Source: Labilibaculum sp. K2S (GTDB lineage: Bacteria; Bacteroidota; Bacteroidia; Bacteroidales; Marinifilaceae). Taken from it: a stretch of DNA of 64,000 nt. Positions 52,575-60,700 of this stretch are shown here, one piece after another. Every line of letters begins with the position of its first letter. Within the stretch, counting starts at the first letter, position 1. The stretch covers positions 1 to 64,000 of the forward strand of contig NZ_JAUCMW010000001.1 of the NCBI RefSeq assembly GCF_030372765.1, written 5' to 3'. Both the position numbers and the translations under genes were made by a program. The notes beneath the pieces were generated by a model. That model had not been told where the DNA came from and did no database searches. It worked only from the letters and a program-made list of their open reading frames with translations.

Positions 52575-55043
52575 ATGGAATTGGATTTTACTCCCCAATT
52601 ATTGATTGTTGATGACCGTGCCGAAAACTTGGAATTACTAAAAGCCTTGTTAGGGAAGCTGCATGTTGGTTTAGAGTTAATTCAATCACCAATAAAAGCT
52701 TTGCAGGATATCGAGAATAAGGAGTATGCTCTTATCATTCTTGACGTTCAAATGCCACAGATGGATGGATTTTTACTGGCTCAAAAAATTCGAAGTGGTC
52801 ATATGAATAAATCAACTCCGATAATTTTTTTAACAGCAATATTTTTGGATAAACAAAGTGAATCAAAAGCATATGAATGCGGTGGTGTTGACTTTATTAT
52901 GAAACCATTTGATAACGCGATCTTAATTAATAAGATCAATATATTTTTGGAATTATATACAAACCGAAGATTGGTTGAATCTCAGAATAAGAAGTTAACT
53001 GTTGCTCTTAACGAGAAGGATTTGTTGGAGGGACGTTTACGAAATCTGGCATCCAATTACCGATCTATTTTGGAAGGACAATCGGAACTCATTTTGAAAA
53101 TGGATAGCCTCCATAGGGTGGAATTTGCAAACAAGGCATTTACAGATTTTTTCAATTATACCTTAGATGGTATTTCCAGAGATTCTTTGGCTTCTGTTAA
53201 TTTAGTTTTGCGGGAGCAATTGATTCAGGGAATTGAGAAGCTGAATGGCAAGAAAAAACTCACAACTTTTGAGGGGCAGATCATAAATTCTATCGGAAAT
53301 AATGTTTGCCTGGAATGGACTGTTTTTAAGGAGATAGAATTCGATGATACTCATTATTTGGCAATTGGCCGTGATGTTTCGGAACGGAAACAATTAAAAG
53401 ATACATTAGTTAAGAAAGAAAGTGTTTTAAGGAGGATTCAAAAGAAAGCCAAAATAGGAAGTTTTGAATGGGATTCTTATTCTAAAATTATTCGGGGTTC
53501 TGATGAATTTTTGCGACTCTATGATTTTTCGTCTATTGATAAAGAAAATATTTTTGAGGAAATTAAATTGAAAACACATATTGATGATAAGGAGGCAATT
53601 GAACGCATGCTTTTGAATCTTCCTGAAAAAAATCAAAAAATTGAATTTGAACATCGGTATATTTATAACAACGGAGAGATTAAACATTTCAAAATTGAGA
53701 TGTACAGTGAATACCGTGAAGTAGAGGAAATATTTCATCTGTATGGTCTTGTTTCGGATATTTCTCAGAAGAAAGCTTTGGAGTTGACATTTAAAGAGAG
53801 TTTAAGTCTTGAAAATGATGCATACAGTGACAAGGCTATTTTCGAGTTGAATGCAAAAAAACAAATCAGCTATTTGAATGATTATGCATGTAAATTTTTG
53901 GAGTGTAAAGAATTAAAAGACTCTAAGGGAATAGAGTTCACCCAGTTTTTTAAGGGAGAGGACACTAAGAAAATTAAAAAAATATTGAATCTGGCGAGTT
54001 CTAAAAAAGGCTTTGTATTTGAATTATTGTCGATTGTTACCAAAAAGCACGCATTGAAACGAATTGTTTTAGCAGCCCATTCTACCTTGGTAAATAATGA
54101 AAAAGGTGTGCGTGGCATAATGATGGAAATAGTTACAAATGGTGAAGTTGAAAATAATTCTGTTGAGTATAAGGATATTATAACCGGTTTGAAGCGACAG
54201 GAGCAGGAATTTGAAGATAAAACCAATAAGCTAAAAGAGAAAGTTGAAAAAGAGCTTAGAATCAATGATTTTCATCGTCAGTTATTGTTGAAGAAATCGG
54301 AGCTTGAATCCCTTGGAAAAATGGCAGGCTCAATGGTGAATGAAATCAATCAGCCCTTAACAGGAATTTCGATGATTATGGATAATATTCTTTTGCGCTT
54401 ATCGACGAATAATATTGATGAGGAGTACATCAGGGAAAAATGTTCGCAAGTATTTGCCGACATAGATCGTATCAAGAAGTATTTGTCTCAAATTGGTATC
54501 TATAACTCCTCTCAAAAGGAAAATACCCAAGAGCTAATTGATGTGAAAAGTCTTGTTCATGATTCTTTAAACCTGATTAAGAAACAATATAAGACACGAA
54601 CTGTTGAGATTTCGTTTGATGCATGTTCTGATGATTTATACGTAACAGGTAATAAGTATAAGTTTCAGAAGGTAATTGTTGATATATTAAACAATGCTTA
54701 CGAATCTATTGAGTACAGACAACAAGCTTCAGATGCAAAGAAAAAAGTTGAATGGATAAAAATTACTGCTGAGTTAGTGAATAAAAATGTAGTAATAGCA
54801 ATTAAGGATAATGGCTGTGGAATTGATCCGGATAACATCAATTATATTTTCGAACCATTTTTTACGACCAAACAATCAGGTATTGGCTCAGGACTCGGGT
54901 TGTACATTAGCAAAGGAATTGTGCAGAAGATGAATGGGCAAATTACAGTTAACAGTAAAAAGAACGAATTCACGGAAATGAAATTGATATTGCCTTTTGA
55001 ATTCGAGAATTCAAAAGAAACAATCAAATTTGAAAATAATTAA
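52575..55043 (+). CDS. Hybrid sensor: receiver, PAS repeats and histidine-kinase core with Asn at the phosphoacceptor site
   Basis: From ATG 52575 the protein has 822 residues (a GTG at 52551 is less likely). A receiver (5-120, Asp57 in IILDVQMPQMDG) is followed by about three PAS-like domains (about 160-290, 290-410, 420-535), a coiled coil (about 540-575) and a HisKA/HATPase_c core. The HisKA box is GSMVNEINQPL, with Asn589 where related kinases have His (GxxAHEINQPL). The ATPase part is intact: NNAYESI, DNGCGIDP, FEPFFTTK and GSGLGLYISKG. It is cytosolic with no TM segments. The sigma-54 activator gene starts 22 nt downstream, so it probably controls that regulator by a route other than its own autophosphorylation. 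Confidence 0.85.
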   Translation: MELDFTPQLLIVDDRAENLELLKALLGKLHVGLELIQSPIKALQDIENKEYALIILDVQMPQMDGFLLAQKIRSGHMNKSTPIIFLTAIFLDKQSESKAYECGGVDFIMKPFDNAILINKINIFLELYTNRRLVESQNKKLTVALNEKDLLEGRLRNLASNYRSILEGQSELILKMDSLHRVEFANKAFTDFFNYTLDGISRDSLASVNLVLREQLIQGIEKLNGKKKLTTFEGQIINSIGNNVCLEWTVFKEIEFDDTHYLAIGRDVSERKQLKDTLVKKESVLRRIQKKAKIGSFEWDSYSKIIRGSDEFLRLYDFSSIDKENIFEEIKLKTHIDDKEAIERMLLNLPEKNQKIEFEHRYIYNNGEIKHFKIEMYSEYREVEEIFHLYGLVSDISQKKALELTFKESLSLENDAYSDKAIFELNAKKQISYLNDYACKFLECKELKDSKGIEFTQFFKGEDTKKIKKILNLASSKKGFVFELLSIVTKKHALKRIVLAAHSTLVNNEKGVRGIMMEIVTNGEVENNSVEYKDIITGLKRQEQEFEDKTNKLKEKVEKELRINDFHRQLLLKKSELESLGKMAGSMVNEINQPLTGISMIMDNILLRLSTNNIDEEYIREKCSQVFADIDRIKKYLSQIGIYNSSQKENTQELIDVKSLVHDSLNLIKKQYKTRTVEISFDACSDDLYVTGNKYKFQKVIVDILNNAYESIEYRQQASDAKKKVEWIKITAELVNKNVVIAIKDNGCGIDPDNINYIFEPFFTTKQSGIGSGLGLYISKGIVQKMNGQITVNSKKNEFTEMKLILPFEFENSKETIKFENN

Positions 55044-55065
55044 TCATCAGTAAAGTCTACTTAAT

Positions 55066-56451
55066 ATGGTGTCTGTAAGTAATTTAAGAATATTGATTTT
55101 AGATGATGAGAAGCTGGTTCGTGATGAATTGGAAGAATTTTTAATTGATCCTAATTTTAGAGTATTTAAAGCAGGAAGCCCTTCAGAAGCTTTCGATATT
55201 ATGGATAAAAACGAGATCCATATAGCTATTATTGATGTCAATTTGCCTGAAATGAATGGTTTGGATGTTCTGGAGAAAGTGAAGCACGATTTTCCTGAAA
55301 TTGAAGTGATCATGATTAGTGGTTACAGTGAAATGGATTCTGTTATTCATTCGATGCGTTTGGGAGCCTCAGATTTTTTCACAAAACCATTTCGCTTGCG
55401 TGATGTCGAAAGTGCAATCGAACGAACCAAAAAGTTTGTTCATCTAAAGAAAAATTTAGTAGAAGTTAAACGAAACTATTCGATTATTTCAGAAGAGTTT
55501 CAAAAAGCAATGGGGTATGAAATCATCGGGGATAGTCCTCAAATGAAGAATTTAATTAATCTTATTGGAAAAGTTGCTAAAACTGAGAATACTTCGGTGC
55601 TCATAACGGGCGAAAGCGGAACAGGTAAGGAGTTGGTTGCCAGAGCTATTCATTATCTAAGTAGTAGAAAGGAGAATTATTTTTATGCAGTAAACTGCAG
55701 TGCGATTCCTGAGTCACTTTTTGAAAGTGAATTTTTCGGACACACTAAAGGTGCGTTTACCGGGGCTTCCGCATCCAAAGTAGGATGGTTCGAAGCTGCT
55801 AATAAAGGGACTCTTTTTTTGGATGAAATTGGTGATATGCAACTTAATCTTCAAACCAAATTTTTAAGAGTTTTAGAAGATCGGAAAATCATGAAAGTTG
55901 GTTCCAATATCGAAATTCCGTTTGACACAAGAATTATTGCTGCCACGAATCAAAACATTGAAGGACTTCATTCCGAAAAGGGATTTCGTCTGGATCTGTA
56001 TCACAGGATTAGTTCATTTATTATCCATTTGGAGCCTTTGCGAAACAGGAAAGAGGACATTCCCTTACTCCTGGATTATTTTGTGAAATATTTTAACCGC
56101 GTAATGGGGAAAAACATCAGTGAGATTGATGGCGCCGTTGTTAGACGACTGCTTTCTTATGAATTTCCCGGTAACGTGCGGGAACTAAAAAATATGGTTG
56201 AAAGAGCGGTGATTATTTGTGATATGAATCGATTAAGCTTATCGCATTTTCAACTTACTCATCCGAGAGAAGAAAAACGAAAAATTGATTTTTCCACGGA
56301 TGAAAATCTGGATCTGGAATTGGTTGAGATGGATTGCATTCGTAAAGCACTGGAAAGATCAAATAATAATAAATCTAAAGCTGCCGACCTTCTAAATATT
56401 ACCTGGCAATCTCTCGATAGGCGAATAAAAAAATATAAAATTGAAGTTTAA
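55066..56451 (+). CDS. NtrC-family sigma-54-dependent response regulator
   Basis: The 461-residue activator has a receiver (6-120, Asp57 in IIDVNLPEMNG), an AAA+ domain (about 145-385) with Walker A GESGTGKE, the sigma-54 contact loop GAFTGA and the LFLDEIGDMQ Walker B, and a Fis-type HTH at the C-terminus (NKSKAADLLNITWQSLDRRIKKY). It should open sigma-54 promoters when phosphorylated. The upstream hybrid sensor is its likely partner. A strong terminator follows directly. Confidence 0.95.
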   Translation: MVSVSNLRILILDDEKLVRDELEEFLIDPNFRVFKAGSPSEAFDIMDKNEIHIAIIDVNLPEMNGLDVLEKVKHDFPEIEVIMISGYSEMDSVIHSMRLGASDFFTKPFRLRDVESAIERTKKFVHLKKNLVEVKRNYSIISEEFQKAMGYEIIGDSPQMKNLINLIGKVAKTENTSVLITGESGTGKELVARAIHYLSSRKENYFYAVNCSAIPESLFESEFFGHTKGAFTGASASKVGWFEAANKGTLFLDEIGDMQLNLQTKFLRVLEDRKIMKVGSNIEIPFDTRIIAATNQNIEGLHSEKGFRLDLYHRISSFIIHLEPLRNRKEDIPLLLDYFVKYFNRVMGKNISEIDGAVVRRLLSYEFPGNVRELKNMVERAVIICDMNRLSLSHFQLTHPREEKRKIDFSTDENLDLELVEMDCIRKALERSNNNKSKAADLLNITWQSLDRRIKKYKIEV

Positions 56452-56478
56452 TATCTGATTCCAATCAGATATTTTTTT
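56450..56478 (+). terminator. Terminator of the sensor/activator operon
   Basis: AATATCTGATT pairs perfectly with AATCAGATATT around CC, followed by a T run. The first bases overlap the stop codon of the activator gene. Confidence 0.9.
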
Positions 56479-56803
56479 CCCTCCAATATTGGAGAAGCGC
56501 ACTTGCAGTTACCTCCATTTCTTAGCAAAGGTATATAGAATCAAAACCTTCCAAGTTTCCTATTATATCCGATTTTTATTATATCCGATAATGGATAAAA
56601 TATTGGAAAATGATTTGTTTGCAAGCAAATCAGGTAGTTAAGGTGATGGTTTTAGTTTCCTTAAACATTCGTATCCGTAAACGGATAATATTTTTGATGT
56701 AATCTTATCCTTGATATTTAGTTCAACTATCTGTATTGTTGTAGTTTATGTTTTGTGGTATGCCGATTGATATAGCAAGTGTGTTATTATCAATTATTAG
56801 TGT
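56479..56803. other. Intergenic region with TATCCG repeats
   Basis: This region in front of the pseudo-receiver gene holds two direct copies of TATTATATCCGAT (56561-56573 and 56577-56589), an imperfect palindrome TATCC-GATAAT-GGATA (56582-56597) and a perfect palindrome TATCCG-TAAA-CGGATA (56672-56687). The shared half-site suggests binding sites for a dimeric regulator. No sigma-54 promoter (TGG-N10-GC) was found. Confidence 0.55.
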
Positions 56804-57229
56804 ATGGATTTGTTAATATTGGAAGGCAACTCATTGAAAATTATTCCTTCATCAGATGAACCTATGAATATCCTATTTGTCAAAGAAAATAGATCACTTA
56901 TTGATGAGCTGAAAGAATACATTCAGAGCTTAGATGCCAGAGCTTATTTTGCCGATGATCCAGTCGAGATGGAAATTATTTTAAATCAGACGACAATTGA
57001 TTTGGTGATTTTGCCTCTAAAGGCTTTATCCAATTTAGATATGCTAAAATACATTAATGATAATTTTAAGGAAACCAAAGTTGTGATTACGGTTGACCGT
57101 GAGGATCAGAATTCCAAATTGGAAAACCGAAAAGCACTCTATATGAATTACGAACTGCTGCAGAAGCAACTTCGTTTATTCGACTTAAAAAAAGCTATTG
57201 GTTCCGGTCTTGATTATAGTCCGAACTGA
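56804..57229 (+). CDS. Receiver-like protein lacking the phosphoacceptor Asp
   Basis: The 141-residue protein has a receiver-like pattern from Met21 (MNILFVKENRSLIDELKEYI; TIDLVILPLKALSNLDML; TKVVITVDRE). Pro71 sits where the phosphoacceptor Asp is expected, and the acidic pocket is reduced to KEN, so it cannot work as a normal receiver. It lies after the sigma-54 activator operon, behind the cluster of TATCCG repeats. A role as a protein-binding pseudo-receiver is an inference. An ATG at 56864 is an alternative start. Confidence 0.6.
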   Translation: MDLLILEGNSLKIIPSSDEPMNILFVKENRSLIDELKEYIQSLDARAYFADDPVEMEIILNQTTIDLVILPLKALSNLDMLKYINDNFKETKVVITVDREDQNSKLENRKALYMNYELLQKQLRLFDLKKAIGSGLDYSPN

Positions 57230-57291
57230 TGTTTTGCTCTATTCACTTTTCAACCAACCATGTAGATTGATTAAAAAATTTACAAAAATTG

Positions 57292-57345
57292 AATTTGAAC
57301 CACGGAAGCAAGTGAAACTTTCATTTGTTTCCGGTTCAAATTTTT
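57292..57345 (+). terminator. Long hairpin terminator of the pseudo-receiver gene
   Basis: AATTTGAACC pairs with GGTTCAAATT, with further inner pairing (CGGAA/TTCCG), followed by TTTTT. Confidence 0.7.
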
Positions 57346-57390
57346 AAAAAGAAACCTTAATCTCAATTGTTAAATTATAAAACTGAAGTT

Positions 57391-57579
57391 ATGAAGCAGG
57401 AAGTTCAGGATGATTTAGTTAGAATTAAAGACAGACTCAGAATTCTTGATGACAAGAAGAAGAAAGTTGCCAAGATTATTGGTGTAACAGATGTGTATTT
57501 GTCTTATATTCTTAATGGGAAACGACCATTGACTACAACAGTTAAGTCAAAACTCTTTGATTACTTAGGCCTTAGTTAA
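57391..57579 (+). CDS. Small helix-turn-helix protein
   Basis: From ATG 57391 the protein has 62 residues; the TTG at 57367 is a poorer start. The core KVAKIIGVTDVYLSYILNGKRPLTTTVKSKLFDYL is a Cro/XRE-like HTH with the second helix VYLSYILNGKR as recognition helix. It is probably a small DNA-binding regulator. It lies in front of the T9SS cargo, PorP/SprF and csgE genes, 210 nt upstream of the cargo gene, so it may control that cluster. Confidence 0.7.
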   Translation: MKQEVQDDLVRIKDRLRILDDKKKKVAKIIGVTDVYLSYILNGKRPLTTTVKSKLFDYLGLS

Positions 57580-57613
57580 TTTTTTTGACCAATGCCGTTT
57601 AACTAATATTAAT

Positions 57614-57658
57614 AATCAGGTAATTATTCATGATTCATGGAAAGATTACCTGATTTTT
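57614..57658 (+). terminator. Terminator after the small HTH gene
   Basis: AATCAGGTAAT pairs with ATTACCTGATT around a 19-nt loop, followed by TTTT. Confidence 0.65.
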
Positions 57659-57788
57659 ATTTAATTACAATCAACATCTGATTAATTGATTGGATATATT
57701 TCGTAAATTGCATGTAAGTGTAAGAAAATCAATACTTAAGTAATCTTAAACAACTTGTTTTTTTTCCTTTTTTTAATATCTGTCAAGT

Positions 57789-60700
57789 ATGAAATCTGTA
57801 TTTCAAATAGTACTTTTTTATCTCTTTTTGTCTTCAAATTTAGCATTTAGTCAGGGACAGGCTGGGATATGGTATTTTGGTGAAAATGCAGGTTTGGATT
57901 TTAATGTAACCCCTTCCGTTGCGTTAACTAATGGCAGTCTAAATACAGAGGAAGGTTGTTCAACTGTTTGTACAGTGCAAGGAGACCTGTTATTTTATAC
58001 GGATGGAGTTACTGTGTATAATAAAACCCATGCAGTAATGACTAATGGAACAGGTTTGGATGGCAATTCTTCAGCAACCCAATCTTCAATAATTGTACAG
58101 CAACCAGGAAGTGCGATACTCTACTATATATTTACTGTTGATGCTCATCAAAATGCTCTTCGAAATGGTTTAAATTACTCGATTGTTGATTTATCGCAAA
58201 ATGGTGGACTTGGGGCTGTAACCGTTAAAAATACGGTATTGTATGGAAGTGAAGTTTGCGAAAAAGTAACCGCGGTGAAACATGCTAATGGTACTGATTT
58301 TTGGGTTCTTATGCATCCATGGGACAGTCGGGATTTTTATGCTTATCAATTTACAGCTACAGGTATTTCAACTCCTGTAATTAGTACAGTTGGAGTACGA
58401 CATAATAGTGATCGGAAATCTGCTATTGGCTATATGAAAACTTCCTCGGACGGATCGAAATTGGCTGTTGCTATTTATACTCAGGATCGGGCTGAGTTGT
58501 TCGATTTTAATACTGCTTCAGGAGTTGTTTCAAATCCAATTCAACTGAATAATTACAGCACTCCTTATGGTATTGAATTTTCTCCTTCGGGTGAATTTTT
58601 ATATTTAAGTTCATTTTTAGGTGGTAATTTGTATCAGTTTAATATTTCATCTAATGATCAGGCCACAATAAATGGGTCTGCTCAAATCATCGGAAACGGA
58701 TCGTGGCTGTACGGTGCATTGCAGTTGGCTCCGGATAATAGAATTTACATGGCCAAAACGAATACTGACGGCACAACCGGAAGTCTTAATTTGGATGTTA
58801 TTAATAATCCGGATGTAGTTGGAGCTGGAGCAAATTTTGTTGCTGATTCGAAAAATTTATCAGGAAGAAGATGTCGGTTAGGTTTGCCAAATTTTGTGAC
58901 TAGCATTTTCACTCTTGAGTTTGCCTATCAGTTTGACTGTATGGGAGACAATACTGAGTTTACAATCAGTTCCGATCTGGCAAATATTTCAAGTGCAACC
59001 TGGAATTTTGGAGATGGAACTGTATTAACTTCTAATACCAGTCCTTTCACAGTAAATCATATTTACGGAACAGCAAACACCTACAATGTTAATTTAGAAG
59101 TTAACCTGATTTCAGGAGGAACAGATAATGTGACTCAAGCTGTATCAATACGCTCTTTGCCAACAGTTAATGATCAATCGCAATCTGTTTGGGAGGATGT
59201 TCAAGGTACGGGAATTGCAACAGGTGTAGATTTGACTATTTTGGAAGGTGCTGTAAGTAGTTTGGCTGGAGCAACTTTCATCTGGTATTCTGATGCTACC
59301 CTAACATCGGTTGTGCCTGATGCCACCAATGTAACTGTTAGCAACGGACAACAATTCTGGGTTGAGGTGAATGATGGTTTTTGCAGCAATGTTGCTGTGG
59401 TAACTTATACGGTAAACTCCTTACCGAAAGCTTTGGATCAAAATATTACTCTTTGTGAGGATAATTATAATACGGGTATTGTTTCCAATATCGACTTAAC
59501 ATTGCTCGAAGCAGCAATCACAAATAATAATGGTTTCACTGTAACATGGTTTCATGACCTTGCTTTAACACAGCCGGTAATAAATTCTAACAATAGGATT
59601 GTTACCAATGGTGAAGTGTTTTATGCTCAGGTATCAACAGGTACCGAGACAAGTATTGCCACTGTTACTTACACTATCGATACACTTCCTGAGGGGAATG
59701 ATGTCTCATCTCAAATTTGGGAAGATAGTTTTGGTTCGGGAACAGCTTCTGGCATTGATTTAACATCCTATAATATACAGGTTGCCGGAGCAAATAATAT
59801 CGTATGGTATTTTGATGCAAGTTTAACAAATCCAATCGTAAATCCAACTAATCTTATTGTGAATGATCAGGATGTTTTTTACGCTTATATTGATAATGGA
59901 TCCTGTTTGAATAGCGGAAGTATCCGGTTCACAGTGCGATCATCGCCAATTGCAAATGATTTGGCTATAGATGTGTGCGAGGATCTGTTGGGAAGTGGAA
60001 CAGCATCTAATATTGATTTGTTGTTGCTTAATGGTGCCATTAATGGGGGAACAACCAGTAGTGTAAGTTGGTTTACCGATGCTGCATTGTTAACTCCTGT
60101 GGTAAACCCTTCAAATGTAAGTGTAACCAATGGGCAGGTGTTTTATGTTCTTGTTCAAAGTGCCGGCGAGTCGAATACGGCCACAGTTACCTATACAGTT
60201 CTTTCCTCACCAATTGCGAATAACCAAAGTGCTGTTGAATTTGAAGATGTGCCCGGATCTATGATTTCTCTTGGTGTAGATTTAAGTTTTTACAATAATA
60301 TGATACTTGGAGGGCAATCAAACTCAATTGATTGGTATTTAGATGCCGGTCTTACAAATTTGGTTCCTGATCCAACAAACCAAGATGTTGCGGATGGTGA
60401 TGTTTTTTATGTCCTTGTATCAAACGGAGTTTGTTCGAATGATGCAACTGTTTATTTTTCAGTGGTAAACACACCGATTGCCAGAAATGTTTTTCCTGTT
60501 GTTTGTGAAGATGTTTCTGGAACAGGCAATACCTTGGTTGATTTAAGTTTGCTTGAAAATCAGATTAATGAGGGGAATGGAGATGCTTTTGCATGGTACA
60601 GTGATTGGCCAACAGAACCCAATGGATTACCGACGAACGCAATTCTAGATCCTGCAAATGTAATTGCTGCAAATGGAGATCGTTTTTTTGCATTAGTAAG

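Noticed and set aside
56490-56515. Sigma-54 promoter (TTGGAGAAGCGCACTTGCA)
   Set aside because: The GG-to-GC distance is 12 rather than 10, so it does not fit the -24/-12 consensus.
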